Assembly (NCBI RefSeq): GCF_000283155.1
Contig: NW_004454206.1
Coordinates: 16,866,334-16,930,333 of the forward strand
DNA: 64,000 bases
Reading direction: 5' to 3'
DNA from: Ceratotherium simum simum
Lineage: Eukaryota > Chordata > Mammalia > Perissodactyla > Rhinocerotidae
Position 1 is the first letter of the stretch. Every line of letters begins with the position of its first letter. A program made the translations under genes and the position numbers. Below the pieces are notes generated by a model, which made no database searches, was not told the origin of the DNA, and saw only the letters and a program-made list of their open reading frames with translations. Positions 35,321 to 47,572 of the stretch are shown piece by piece.

Positions 35321-37020
35321 AGACTGATGTTTTGAGCCATGTAGGGAAGGGTGAGAGCAAGACAATACCCTTGGACAGGGCAGTAGTGGTGCCAAAGTGG
35401 GCACAGACCGTGAACGTTTTAGACTGGCAAGAATGTTCACAAATTCCAAAGCCTGCTAAATGTAAAACTTAATCTGCCTAAAATAACTCCTAAATTTGAG
35501 TATCAATGTCCTTGTGGTTGATGTTTTTAATGGTATATGGATTATTACTTATTTTTAAATAAGTAAATAGGTTTCATTAACTGACGTTTTGCTTAATGTT
35601 TTGTCACATATAATTAAAATTTCTCAGAAAGAAAATATTGGCACTTCTCTTTCCTTAGCAGCCTAAAAACATGGCCTGCTTAAATGATTTATTTATCCTC
35701 ATTAGAGACTTTTTTATTTTAATTGTGTATATTTTGTGTTTAGCCTCTGTAAAACACTCATGAACTACCTTTTTATTTGTTTTAATTGTGTCATTAGAAA
35801 GCTATGGAAAACTTGAAATGTTTTGGGGTTTTTTTCTGTTTTTGGTTTGTTTGCTTCCTTTTTCTATAAAGGGGTAATAATTAGCAGCTAGGGTTAGGAT
35901 TATAGAAACTAGTTCCCAAGGAAGTTAAAATAACTCAGATGTGTAAAACTTATAAGTCAAAACCTTTCCTTTGTGATCAGTTCTGTCCTTTTCCTCATTC
36001 CCAATTTATATTTGTGGAGGCAAAATGAACATACATAAAAAAAAATAAGATGGATACTATTAGTGTGGTAAAGCTATAATTCAGCTTTTATTTTAAGAAC
36101 GTTGGGGTTATAAGCTTCATGGTGAAGCCATGTCCGGGAAGGTGAAGAATTATGAATGCAAAGGAGAAAATGTTAAAAACAGAATTTATGCTTTTGTGTT
36201 TGCGTGTGCAGACTTTTTCAATAATAGGACGAAAAACTAGAGATCATTTTTCATAAAAACATGAGGATTCCTTATTAAAAAAAAAAGCAAAGCAGTTAAT
36301 TGCTATTCTTTTAGTGCCACAAATTTGGAAGTATGGTAACTCTGAGGGGAAACCATAGTTAAAATATAATTACTGACAAATGCTTGGGAAATAAAAGCAC
36401 CAAATTTCTTAATGCCTACAAACTTCACGTTGTTTTCCTAAAATCTGGTGTTTTTTTTAACTTAACCTACCTCAAGTCCTCCTGATTGTGTTCAATCTAG
36501 GTCATTAGTTCTGAGTCTGTTTCATTATTTATGTCCTTGTTCAGTTTGCTCCTCAAAAGTGATCATGCCCAAATATGAAAACATACAAAAATTGCCCTGA
36601 AAACTGAACGCAAGGAAGACAATGGGAAAAACAGCATAATATTTTGCCTTCAGGCTACCACAATAAAAATGGATGCTGGAATGGAATGCAGTCGCATCTC
36701 TATTTTTAAAAAGTACATGTTTCGATGGCATAATTTATTGTCAAGAATGTCTCTACCAGAGGCAAAAGGCAGAGGGATGTACTCATTCAGTCTGCAAACT
36801 GCCCCCTGTGTCTTAGCTCCACACCATCCCTCAGTATTTCACAGAAATCAGGGACTCAATCTATGGAAAGGGTGGTATGTCTCAGTTTTGTTGGAGATCT
36901 ATGGGATGGCTTCATAATGTTAGTAGTGAGAATTCACATAAGGCTCTTGCACACACACACAAAGTACCTGACGTGAAGTCCAAGGGTAAAGGAGATTAGG
37001 GAACTGGATGAAGTTAGTCT
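35321..37020. other. Unassigned intronic DNA
   Basis: AT-rich intron with homopolymer-rich spots (for example near 35826-35860). No gene or named repeat recognised. Confidence 0.55.
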
Positions 37021-37021
37021 A

Positions 37022-37510
37022 TGTAGTGGATGCTGTTGGCGCCCCAGCCAGGTTCCTCCACTAGGCTGGTGCACTCCTCCCCCAGCAATTCGGTGTGTTG
37101 GCTACTAAAGACTCATAGTTGCACTCTTTTCCAAGAAACCTCCATCAGCCAAAAGGAGGCCACCTTGCCTGGGAAGTTACACCACCCCTCCTCCCCTAAG
37201 ACTAGGGGTCAGCTAGTGGCCAATAACTGATTGACACTGGGGTAGAAAAGGATAATTCCTTTGTCTCAAGGAGGGACCAAGTACAGTATAATTTGTGCTC
37301 CAGAGCTCCCCATGGGCCCTGGCCGATGCTGGTCTCCAGCTGAGACCACATCCTTACTTAGCTTTCGTGCCCTGTCTTCCTGCTTCTCTCACTCCCCTTC
37401 TTTTCAGAGCACTGACTCTGCTTCTCCAAAACCCAGCCTAAAGCAGCAGGTATTGGAGACAAAAGCTGAACCTACATCCTGGGCACCACACCATGCAGGG
37501 AACTAACCAG
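37022..37510 (+). other. GC-richer dispersed element, probably an old LTR
   Basis: GCGCCCCAGCCAGGTTCCTC, AGCAATTCGGTGTGTTGGCT, AGGAGGCCACCTTGCCTGGG, GGATAATTCCTTTGTCTCAA and GAGGGACCAAGTACAGTAT read like a common mammalian repeat, probably LTR-derived. Overlapping open frames on both strands (37030-37506 and 37565-37989) reflect the local GC content. Family not assigned. Confidence 0.45.
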
Positions 37511-40126
37511 CGTAAAGAGCCAAGGATTACAGATAAGAATGGAAGTCTCCAAGCCTGATGCATTTCATGAAAGGCTTGCCTCCATCTCATCTTGTGTTTC
37601 TTTGTTATTGGTCCAACCATGTTTGAGCAGCTCCTTCCCCCTAGGTATTTTAGAGGCTCCAGTAGGCCTCTGATCCTCTGGGAAAAGCAGGATATGGTCC
37701 TTGACTCTCAGCCCCAGTGGCAAGTACTCTCTCCCATCAGGATGATATACCCATCCAGAAATGCAGAAGCTGCAAAACACAGCTGGGCTGTACCTGCCCC
37801 CAAATCCTGGGTGACTGGGTTCTGTGAAGCCTTCCCTAAGCCACATGTGGGAGCCCCAATACCAGTAGTAAAGACCTGAATTTGCAGGACACAATTTCCA
37901 TTTTCTCCCCCTCCGCTTCTCACTACTAACCCAGCACGAAGAATCCTGGGACTTTTCCTAACACCTCCTCTTTCTAGGCTATTGTTCAAGTGTTTTCATT
38001 CACAAACATTTGTTCGGTAAGGTTTTATTGTAGAGAGAAATGCACTTAGTCACTCCTTGTTTTTTAGGTAGTATTTGTAATGTAAATTTCTCTGCGCAGT
38101 ATATATAGTCCCAGAATGACATTTCGTCATCAGACCCTGCTAATTTTGAATTCGTGATAAGTGAGATAAGACCTCTATGAATGAGTAGGTTAAGATTTTA
38201 GGAAGAATGTTTACTATCCCTAAGAAGGGAGATTTTTCAGACTCTCAGTAGCACCATTAATGTAAAAATAAAATGCAATAAATAAATAAATAGTCACATC
38301 ACGCTGTTGATAAATAACTCATAAATGGCAGAGCTAATTCGAGCATCCCAGAGTCTTCTCTCCTTCTCGCTTGCTTGTGAAGCTACTCCTGTTGTGGCCT
38401 TTCTTGGCTTGTCCTGGACCTCCACCACTGACCCCTCTACTTTCTCTTCATCCACAAACTGCATCTTGCTTCACTTCCTTCCTAATCCAGTTTAGATGCC
38501 ACGGTCTGATTTTCAATCACATTCCGGCTAAAATTAAACTCCTTTGTTCTTAAGTGTTTGTGCCACAACCCTCTGACAAAAACCCAAACCTGGATCAACT
38601 GTTTTCTCCATGCTTGCATGGAACAATGTTGGAGAAAAATTGGGCAGATTGGTTCTGCTAAAAAATTTTGGTCCTCAGCCACAAAGGAGCCCTCAACACT
38701 ATCTGGCAACCTCACTGGTTTCTTAGGTCAACTCCCTCTCACATTCTTTATCACAACTAATTCAAATGTTCCCACTTACCCTTAATTTATGTTTTCATTC
38801 GATGAATATTCATTACACACCAATTCTATGCCAGGTCTGTTGCTTCCTACTTCACAGAGGAAATGGAAGCCCTCAAAGTAGAAGTCCCTCAACTTACTCT
38901 TTCCAATCCTCCAAATTGACTTTCTGTGCCTTGCAGAATAGTCCCTTAACTGTCAAGTTAAAACTGCTCCCTCAAAAGTGATCTTCCCTTGTTAATAGAC
39001 AATTCCTTTCTTTCGTTGCAAAGTGATTGATGACTAAAATTCTAAATCTATATTTGAACAAATCTTTAGCTACACAAGGATAAGCAAAGATGTGACAAGC
39101 AATTTAATTTCATAAAAAGAAAAAAAACTTGACATATCAGACTTATATATCATTCTAAATCAGTACCTTTATATCTATAATCAGACAACATTTAATGAAG
39201 TGAAAATTCTGCCTGCATGAAACTAGTCATAATAAAATTAGACTTGGTTTGCTCTTTTATGAAGAACATATTCCAGATGTTTAAGTGATTCAAAGAAAAC
39301 CCACAGTATAATGGCTCTCTTCAATGTTTTCTCACTTACTGCTTCCAAACCAGAATAAAATCAAATGAAATTCTGGTAGTATTTAAATAGCACATCATAT
39401 CGTTCAGAGTTAATTGTACTTGTTGACATTTTATGTTTAGTGTTTAGTAATTTAAACATAAATTTATACATACAATATTAAAAGCTCTAATATTTGAAAT
39501 ATAGTCAAAACCAATGTTACATCCACTTAAATGACACAGTGCCTGTATTCACTCTTTACCTAGTATGTCCTGAGAGTCAGTGTTTAGGGGGCCATAATTC
39601 TTGTTATGTACACTTCTAGGCTTTGACAACCTACAGCAGTGAGCCATCCTCAGGTGGTATGGAGTTGCCACCAGAATCTAGGTCAACTGCCAACGTGAAG
39701 ACTGACTTGGACACTCTCTTGCCTCCTTTTTGTCTTCCTCTTTTCTACCATCAGTTATCTCCTTTCTTCCATCCTCGTGTGCTTAGTGCCCTCATGATGA
39801 TTTCTAGCTGGCTAAAGTTCTTCAGTCTGCTCAGGCCCATCACGATAGCTCCCCAAAGTGAACCTTTGCACCAAATTCTCTCTTTACCAACTGACCTCTC
39901 TGCACCCAAAGCTTCTATTTATCTTAACAAAAATTTAGGCATTCAGATTAAACTGAACATATGGCTTTTTCCCTTAATTAATGATAATACTAGTAGCAAG
40001 AGCGATGGTAACAAAATAGTAGTAGTAAAAATTTATAATAGACGCTCTCTATTCCACCTCAATTAGGACCTAGAGTTCAACAGTTAATTGAAAAAGTCAC
40101 TTAAATCAGGAATTCATAAAAAATGT
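37511..40126. other. Intronic DNA, mostly unassigned
   Basis: The 37.5-38.0 kb part may continue the GC-richer repeat. (AATA)n lies at about 38276-38292. The 38.34-39.0 kb part is pyrimidine-rich and possibly an old LINE. A 147-codon open frame at 39623-40066 has no splice context or recognisable domain and is probably chance. Confidence 0.45.
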
Positions 40127-40138
40127 CTTAAACATTTT

Positions 40139-40318
40139 TTTCCCCCAAAGCCCCAGTAGATAGTTGTATGTCATAGTTGCACATCCTTCTAGTTGCTGTA
40201 TGTGGGATGCAGCCTCAGCATGGCCGGAGAAGCAGTGCGTCGGTGCATGCCCGGGATCCGAACCCGGGCCGCCAGCAGCGGAGCGCGCGCACTTAACCGC
40301 TAAGCCACGAGGCCGGCC
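40139..40318 (-). mobile_element. ERE SINE, short-tailed, antisense
   Basis: Minus-strand ERE SINE with almost no T tract and a GAGGCCGGCC head (40309-40318). Box B complement GGATCCGAACCC and flanking CpG are intact. Target-site duplication CTTAAACATTTT at 40127-40138 and 40319-40330, perfect over 12 bp. Confidence 0.94.
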
Positions 40319-40330
40319 CTTAAACATTTT

Positions 40331-41767
40331 ATTTTATCTTAAAATAGTCACCAATATTTTAATGTTGTGTAACAGTTTTTTTCTTTGAGTGTAAACTCAC
40401 TGTTTGGGGTTCTCCATAAATCACACTGATAATACAAACTTTTTGATTTCCAGTTTCTTTAATGTAGAGAGAGTCCATCAGGAAATATGAGAAGCATTCT
40501 GAATACAGAAACCTGAATTTTTCAGATTGTTTTCCCAATCTTTTATAGTTGTCTTGTCCACACCCAATTCAACAATACTTTTTCTTTTTCTTTTTTAATC
40601 AACTTTTCAGAGTATTTAACCTGGTTTTCATAGAAATAATAACTGATTTTCTTTTTAGACATACTTGTTTGGTTTAGGAAATCTTTAATTAAATTATGTA
40701 ATTACGATAATAACTGGCAAAAATGAGTTTGAGAACATAAATACAACTGACAACTCAACTAATGAGAGCTGAAGGCCCTGCATGCTGACAGATACTCTGA
40801 CATTTTATTTAGAGGCTGTTAGAGGCCCCATTCAGGGTGTTTCACAGAGGAATGAAGACTCTGGCTAATCTGGTGAGTCTTAAGTGGAGGTCAGTTAAGA
40901 GAACTACTATAATTGCTAGATATGAGCAAACAAAAGAAGCCATAAGATCCCATGACAGTGGAGAGAGAGCAAGGGAGAGAGAGAAAGAAGGAGAGGGGAA
41001 AGGAGAGTGAGTGTTATGATTAATTATAGGTATTGGAACTTATTTTTTGATCTCCTTCATCATCCAAAACATTGATGCAGGATTAAAATTAAAATCTGTG
41101 TCCAGGACTTTGGGGGAGGAAGTGAAAATCAAAATATTCTAATAAGAGACATTCGAACATGTAAGTTACATAATCCAAAGGGAGTTGAAATCTAGATATG
41201 ACTTAACTGAGATGGATACTCAACTTAATGGCTGAGACCCAGGCTAGTGAAGGCAGATGATTAGCATACAGTGTTGATCTGCAGTACTGTCAGATTCTGC
41301 CTGGTTATCCTGCCATCTCTGCAATGGTTTCCTGTTTACAATTCCCACTAATATGATATTTACTTGTGGTTACTAGAAACACATGTTGTTATCCAGAAGA
41401 GAATGGTTCCATTTTGTAATCATTTTCCTTGTCCAGGTTCCCCCATTGACATTTAAGAAATCTGTTTTCTAACCTTTCTATTACACAAAACAAAGTAATT
41501 ATGGATCGTTTCCTTTTAGAGATATGAATTCACACATATGGATTTTAACCACCTCTCTCCATGGGCACTTATTGTGATTTTTTAAATCCATATATTTACT
41601 TATAAGGAAATGGAAATAATAATATCTACTATAATCCCTATAAAAACTTTCTTACTTTCAGACTGATTCCTATGACATTTCACTGACATGAAGTTCATTA
41701 AAGATGAATACATCAGATATGATTTTTTGCATGTGTGTGGTCAGTCAGAAGAGTTTCTTTTGTTTCT
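40331..41767. other. Unassigned intronic DNA with a purine-rich tract
   Basis: Contains GA-rich low-complexity sequence at 40954-41011. No gene or named repeat is recognised in the rest. Confidence 0.55.
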
Positions 41768-41925
41768 GTTTTTATTTTTTATTGATATATAATACACATA
41801 CCATAAAATTCACCCTTTCAAAGTGTACAATTCAGTGGTGTTTAGTATATTCACAAGGTTGTGCCACCATCACCTTTGTCTAATTCCAGAATATTTTCAT
41901 CACTCCCAAAAGAAACCTCATGATT
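41768..41925 (-). mobile_element. L1 3' UTR fragment, antisense
   Basis: TTATTGATATATAATACACA, TACCATAAAATTCACCCTTT, CAAAGTGTACAATTCAGTGG and GTTGTGCCACCATCACC are the complement of an L1M-type 3' UTR, in the usual order. Confidence 0.85.
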
Positions 41926-41972
41926 CTTTAATATAATATTTTTAGTGACTACTTTAAAAAAACTGTAAGTTT

Positions 41973-42247
41973 GAGCCAGCCCTGATGGCCTAGTGGTTAA
42001 AGTTCGGCACTCTCACTGCTTCAGCGGCCTGAGTTTGTTTCACGGTCGTGGAACCACACCACCCATCTGTCAGTTGCCATGCTGTGGTGGCGGCTCACAT
42101 AGAAGAACTAGAAGCACTTACAACTAGGATATACAACCATGCACTGGGGCTTTGGCGAGGAAAAGAAAAAAAACAGGAAGATTGGCAACAGATGTTAGCT
42201 TAGGGCGAATCTTTCCCTGCAAAACAAAAACAAAAACAAAAAAACCC
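41973..42247 (+). mobile_element. Older ERE-type SINE with 3' tail module, sense
   Basis: Starts GAGCCAGCCCTGATGGCCTA, keeps AGTGGTTAAAGTTCGGC and GTGGTGGCGGCTCACAT, and ends with the tail module GGCAACAGATGTTAGCTTAG and an A-rich tail. Box B is damaged. Flanks repeat CTGTAAGTT (41963-41971 and 42248-42256). Clearly diverged from the other copies, so from an older subfamily. Confidence 0.88.
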
Positions 42248-42259
42248 CTGTAAGTTCAA

Positions 42260-43075
42260 CAGAGTGATTAGCACAGTGTGTTGTATTATCTAAGAACTAT
42301 ATAAGCGTCTTATACTCCATACAATATCACATTTTAGTGGTGAGATATTCAGGTTGATTTGAGAGGATAATGCCATTCTTATTTAGAATATACATACTGG
42401 CTTCTTCCATTTGGAGTTGAAGGGAATTGGAGGGTTATAGATGAGGTCAGTGTAAACAGTGGTTTTATCAGCATAGTGAACCAGAGAAATAACACCTGCT
42501 CAGAACAAGCAAGTCAAAGCAGCACGTATAGCCAAGTAAGTGAGGCTGTCCTTGTGCACAGACATTACATTACACAAACTGTTCTCCTCGTTGAGGGAAT
42601 TTGTCCCTTAGAAATTGCTCATTGGAACATTTGGACATCATGCATCATGTTAAAGATCCATAAATGTCATCTGAATAGGGTAGATATGATGCATGGTAAT
42701 ATCCTCCCCGTATCTGCGTAGGGTTCTTCTGCTCTACAGATTGTCATGATGCATTGCATCAGAGAATCCCACTGTAGTGCTTCAGAGACAGCTGAGAAGC
42801 CCCAGGGGAGCCTTCTTAAGTCATTGCTCCAAGGACTAAAATACCAGGAGACCAGAAAGTCATTCTTAGGACTTGACAAAATACCCTAATCTCTAAATGA
42901 ATCTATTTATTGTGTAGTTGGTGCAAAGGATGAAAGTAATATTTTATGATTGAGTATATCTTTTTAGTGTATTAAAAAAATGATCCATTTCTGGTTGTAA
43001 GCTGAGTAGAGTTTAGAATCTAGCAGCACTATATTTTTCTTGTTACTTTACTAATCCAGTATTTCTTTGGAGAGG
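42260..43075. other. Unassigned intronic DNA
   Basis: No gene or named repeat recognised. Two short open frames on opposite strands near 42476-42879 overlap and resemble nothing known. Confidence 0.55.
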
Positions 43076-43084
43076 TATATAATA

Positions 43085-43322
43085 TAACAGTCCGGAGGCA
43101 GGCAAACCTAGATATGTATCCCAGGTTCCTCAATTTTGACCCATAGGACCTTGGGCAAGGTTTAACCTCTGTGAGTTTGTTTCCTCATGTGTCAAATGTG
43201 AATTCTCCAACTACCAACCTCATAAGGTTATCGTGTGGGAATAAAATTGGATTACACGTGGACGGAGCTCATCACAGGATTAGGCACCTAAGAAGTGCTC
43301 AATAAATGTTAGTTATTATTAT
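43085..43322 (+). mobile_element. MIR SINE, sense
   Basis: Nearly complete MIR: CCGGAGGCAGGCAAACCTAG, GGACCTTGGGCAAGGTTTAA, TTTGTTTCCTCATGTGTCAA, CCAACCTCATAAGGTTATCG and GAAGTGCTCAATAAATGTTA. It lies about 160 bp upstream of exon 60. Confidence 0.88.
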
Positions 43323-43484
43323 CCACCTATTAACAAATGTTCATTGTTGTAATACCACTATAATAGAGCAAATGTCATTGACACTGCACCCCAAACAGAA
43401 TAAGATGTCTTGTGGTTCCCATGTGTCTGTTTCTTTGCTTTAAACATCCTCATCTTCCAATTTACCCTTGACTGTTTCACACAG

Positions 43485-43631
43485 GCACTTCGAGGAGAAA
43501 TTGCGCCTCTTAAAGAGAATGTAAGCCACGTCAATGACCTTGCTCGCCAACTCACCACATTGGGCATTCAGCTGTCACCATATAACCTCAGCACTCTGGA
43601 AGACCTGAACACCAGATGGAAGCTTCTGCAG
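43485..43631 (+). CDS. DMD: Dystrophin exon 60 (147 nt)
   Basis: Begins and ends on codon boundaries (GCA CTT CGA ... CTT CTG CAG), giving 49 residues that open ALRGEIAPLKENVSHVN and close LEDLNTRWKLLQ. From memory this is human residues 2980-3028, the greater part of spectrin-like repeat 24; the Trp in TRWKLL is the conserved helix C residue. Hinge 4 and the WW domain follow in exons beyond this window. Acceptor CCCTTGACTGTTTCACACAG and donor CAG|GTAGGC are both good. No residue difference from human is apparent from memory. As a symmetric exon, it can be lost without a frameshift. Confidence 0.98.
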
Positions 43632-44089
43632 GTAGGCACATTATAAGCATTGCAGTTCCTTGTTACAATAAGAGAATATACAGATAAAGCTTGTTTGTAA
43701 GGAACAATAAAAGTAATTTTTTCATGCGATGTTCACGATAATATTTGTGAGTGTAGGATATTTTATATTACTTAATAAGTCCCTATATAAATGTTTTAAG
43801 CCTATTAATATTAATTTTTATGAATGGCTTAAAGTTAGACTTTACTATATCTTGCAATAAACATGGAAGATAATGCTGAATCATGATGGAAGGACTAAAT
43901 TACTGGCATGCAATTATTTTGTACTATTATTGCTTGGATTCTTAAAACATCTTTCCCTTTGGAATCCTAATTTAAACAAAAGTCAAAAGTACGGCACATT
44001 CTAAAATCTTTTAAAGAAAGAACATCCTATCACAAACCTATACATGGAAGTTTTTCATAGGTTTATATAATAAATACAGGGACTATAAG

Positions 44090-44300
44090 TGTGCTCAAGG
44101 TCACGCATATTAGCTGTGGAACCTTGGGCAAGTTATTTAAACTCCCTATGCCTTAGTCTTTCATCTGAAGAAAATGGGGATATTAAGTGTTTCTAAAATA
44201 TCGGATGAGTAAGTCAAAATACTTGGAAAGTGCTTCGAACAGTACTAGCCACATGGTAACAGTGTATAAATTCTAGCTCTTGGTCCTGTTGCAGTTATAA
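44090..44300 (+). mobile_element. MIR SINE, sense
   Basis: TAGCTGTGGAACCTTGGGCA, AGTTATTTAAACTCCCTATG, AAGAAAATGGGGATATTAAG and GGAAAGTGCTTCGAACAGTA follow the MIR core in sense orientation. Confidence 0.85.
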
Positions 44301-44317
44301 TTTTTATTATTACAACA

Positions 44318-44480
44318 TACAGATTTTAAAGTTAGACTTTCTGAGTGACCTTGAAGTCACTTGACCTTTCTGATTGTTAGTTTCCGCATCTCTAACATGC
44401 TTGCTGCTCAATTCATGTTAAATGAACTAATTCATGTAGAGTTATCAGTACAGTACCTGTTTCTTAGTAAGAACTCAGAA
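44318..44480 (+). mobile_element. Second MIR-like SINE, degenerate, sense
   Basis: GAGTGACCTTGAAGTCACTT, TAGTTTCCGCATCTCTAACA, ATTCATGTAGAGTTATCAGT and ACAGTACCTGTTTCTTAGTA match MIR loosely, arranged head to tail after the previous copy. Confidence 0.65.
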
Positions 44481-44672
44481 AATGTTTGTAATGGTGGAGG
44501 AGGAGTGTCTATATGTCCCTTATGTGAAGGACACTATTATACCCCAAAACCCTAAAACTGATTTAGCCATAGAATTAGAGAATCGTTTTCTCTCCTTTTC
44601 CAATTTCATAGGGTACAGAGAGTATGCTCCTGAGGACAGAGAGGAAACTAGCTTTTAAAAACATATGCTTTC

Positions 44673-44887
44673 GGGGCCGGCCCTGTGGCTTAGCGGTTAA
44701 GTGCACGCGCTCCGCTGCTGGCAGCCCGGGTTCTGATCCTGGGCGCGCACCGATGCACCGCTTCTCCGGCCATGCTGAGGCCGTGTCCCACATACAGCAA
44801 CTGGAAAGATGTGCAGCTGTCACATACGACTATCTACTGGGGCTTTGGGGGGAAAAAAATAAATAAATAAAATTAAAAAAATAAAAT
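44673..44887 (+). mobile_element. ERE SINE, sense
   Basis: Complete sense copy from GGGGCCGGCCC (44673) to an AT-rich (AAATA)n tail. Box A TGGCTTAGCGG is intact; box B is GGTTCTGATCC, one change. Target-site duplication AAAAACATATGCTTTC (44657-44672) against AAAAATATATGCTTTC (44888-44903), one mismatch. Confidence 0.95.
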
Positions 44888-44989
44888 AAAAATATATGCT
44901 TTCAATGTTTTAATAAGGAAAAAAAACAATAAACCAGGTTATTTTTCCTATTGGCAGTCCATTTAGGGGTATGATTGAAAGTTCGGTTG

Positions 44990-45570
44990 AAGAATTGCTG
45001 GATCTTTAATAAAAACAAGTTCCAAATTCAAGACCTCTTGAGATCTCATATAATTTAATTCTTGTTTTGATGGATAGTCTTGAAATATTTGTATGATAGA
45101 TTGTTATAAGTGGCATTGACTAAAGCAAGGCAATATAGTTAAGCAACTACATGCATTTCTATGTCTGTTTGCTCCAAAGTGGTTAAGTACTATTAAAATC
45201 TTATCAGTTTTACCCTTAGTATGTTTTTTATTTTAAGCATAAATAAAGTAATAAATGTCCAAGGAAAACCGATGGCCACATTTGTTCCATTCAAGCACTC
45301 TTGCACTATATCTTAAAATTTCTTTTAGAGAGCTGAATGCCACATTTGCTTCCAGAACGTGGTACGAGATTTGTGACAGTGGCATGTGAATTTACAAATG
45401 AGGTCAAAAGATTATGACTGATAGGAAAAGTTAATAAAAATCAATGCTAAGTGATCCATTATAGTTGCAGTATTTATTTAGATGTCAAGTATGAGAAAAT
45501 ATTAATAGCTTAATTTTTATCCATTCTTTGAAAGGAATAATTCTGACCAATAATTTTGGTCAGAAATGTA
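44990..45570. other. Unassigned intronic DNA
   Basis: No gene or named repeat recognised. Confidence 0.55.
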
Positions 45571-45584
45571 GGGAAGTACATGAA

Positions 45585-45790
45585 AGGAGATAGTATGATG
45601 TGGTAAAAAGAGCATTGGCATTAACATTAGAAGGCCTAACTTCAAACTGAAGTTCAGCTATTATTTAACCATGTTATCTTGGGAAAGCCATTGAACCTCT
45701 CTCAGCTTCAATTCCCTCATTTGTAAAATGAGACATCCATTTTGTCTAAGGTCACATCCAGTTCAGTCCTGTGATTCTGTATGTGGCTCT
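45585..45790 (+). mobile_element. MIR SINE, sense
   Basis: GTATGATGTGGTAAAAAGAG, CATTGGCATTAACATTAGAA, GGAAAGCCATTGAACCTCTC, TCAGCTTCAATTCCCTCATT and TGTAAAATGAGAC are the MIR body in sense. Confidence 0.85.
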
Positions 45791-46954
45791 CTGGGGGAGA
45801 TACAATATGACAAAATTTAGTTTAATCAATGGAGTTGCTCCCTCAATTCATAATACAGATGTGGCTTGTTGGAATTATGTTTTTCCTTGTGTAATTCTAA
45901 CTTTGTAAGTCCCTCACCCCCAAACCCACATATACACAGCCTTCTCATATTAAACAGTTCAATTGGTTTGTGGTATATGCTTTCATTGTGGTAAATTTCA
46001 CATGTTGCTATTTTTGAACCTGACCTTAAGGATATGCTTAAAAAGTGTTTTTAGCAGAAATCTGATTAATCCAAGGTTTTGCTTTGTGCATAACTGAGTC
46101 AAGTTGATTCCATTCTTTTCTTGGCCATTATTCTAACCACTCTGCTATATTATAAATGTGAGTCCTTGTTCAGAAAGGGAACAAAGCAAGAAATGAGGTT
46201 CACATCAAACAAATTTATCCCCATTACTGGAGGAGCAACTCAGATATCTTGTGGAGAACATTTTGCATATAGAAGAATGTATGTGAGACTGAAGCATTAC
46301 CCAGCTTCTGCGGAGGGAAGTTTGAGCCTACCATCATTATGACATCATAGTTCTATAAAAATGAAGAATTTAGTTGCAATGCTATGTCAGTTACTAGAAT
46401 CATGATAAAAAATAAGTATGAGTTCATCTTTGCTTCTATGTCTGCTCAGACAAAGAAAAATCAAGAAATAGAGAGCTGGAGTAGTGGGAAGGCAGATATC
46501 AACTCAAGAAAAAGAGTCTTCAGTTTGGGCAAAATAGTGTAGTAGAAGACATGGAGTTAGATACTACCAGGCTATGTCTACTTGATGTCAGGATATCCTG
46601 GGTTTACTTACATGATCCGTTAATTTTTATTTTAAAAGAAAGCCACGGTGGTTTTTTAGCCATATGTAATATCAGTCAAAATGATAGAAACAGAAAAACC
46701 ATGTAGATGTGAATGTCAACAGCAGAGTAAGACCCAGTCACAATTTACCAGTACATGGAAATAGGGTGTATAGAGAGTTCTGAATTTCTTTTGAATCCAC
46801 ATATAGAAGTATGGAGACATTGGTTTGCCTGTTTGAAACTCCCTGTGGGAAGAAAATCCTATTTTCTCCCTCAGAGTAGACACATGGGTGTGGATGTTTC
46901 TACTAGACCATTTCACAATGTATTTTGGGTGTAGGAAACCATCATTCCTTGGAG

Positions 46955-47165
46955 TTACAAAGAGTTTTCATGTACATTATCTCATTTAATCCTCATAACA
47001 TTATGATTATGTATTATGATTACATATTATCACTATTCCCTTTTACAAGTAAGGAAACTAAAACTTAGAAACGTTAAGTGACACAGTCACAGTCACACAA
47101 CTTGTAAGTGTCAGTCAGTATCTGAATCAGATCTTCTGAACTGCAACTCCCATGCCCTTTTTATT
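46955..47165 (-). mobile_element. MIR SINE, antisense
   Basis: ATCTCATTTAATCCTCATAA, TTTTACAAGTAAGGAAACTA, AGTCACACAACTTGTAAGTG and CATGCCCTTTTTATTTCCTC are the MIR complement. Confidence 0.8.
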
Positions 47166-47350
47166 TCCTCTTCTCAAAGTCCTATTAAGTTTGGACTTAA
47201 CAAAGTCATACTTTAAAGCTATTTTGGGCAACACAGGTATGAAATACTTCACTTTTGTCATGCTTCCTCTCTTTTTTAAATGATTCTCAGGGAAATTAAC
47301 TTTTAAATCTTCCTTTTACAAACCAATGGATTAATGAGCCCAGTTCAGTG

Positions 47351-47572
47351 NNNNNNNNNNNNNNNNNNNNNNNNNNNNNNNNNNNNNNNNNNNNNNNNNN
47401 NNNNNNNNNNNNNNNNNNNNNNNNNNNNNNNNNNNNNNNNNNNNNNNNNNNNNNNNNNNNNNNNNNNNNNNNNNNNNNNNNNNNNNNNNNNNNNNNNNNN
47501 NNNNNNNNNNNNNNNNNNNNNNNNNNNNNNNNNNNNNNNNNNNNNNNNNNNNNNNNNNNNNNNNNNNNNNNN
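47351..47572. other. Assembly gap (222 N)
   Basis: Run of 222 N between CAGTTCAGTG and TTCCTCATTG. Content unknown; its real size may differ. Any open frame across it is meaningless. Confidence 1.

Larger units (their letters stand above)
19419..43484 (+). other. DMD: DMD intron 59
   Basis: Intron of 24,066 bp from donor GTACCG to acceptor TTTCACACAG (43484). It holds five ERE copies (22238, 31663, 34415, 40139, 41973), a long sense L2 with a MER2/Tigger-type insertion, hAT relics and two large repeat-poor spans, all listed separately. No gene was seen on either strand. Confidence 0.95.

Noticed and set aside
37030..37989. Cluster of overlapping open frames on both strands
   Set aside because: GC-richer, LTR-like sequence with frames on both strands and none with family similarity; a composition effect.
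39623..40066. 147-codon open frame as a gene
   Set aside because: It is the longest frame in the window, but has low-complexity composition, no recognisable domain and no exon-like borders. Expected by chance in 64 kb.
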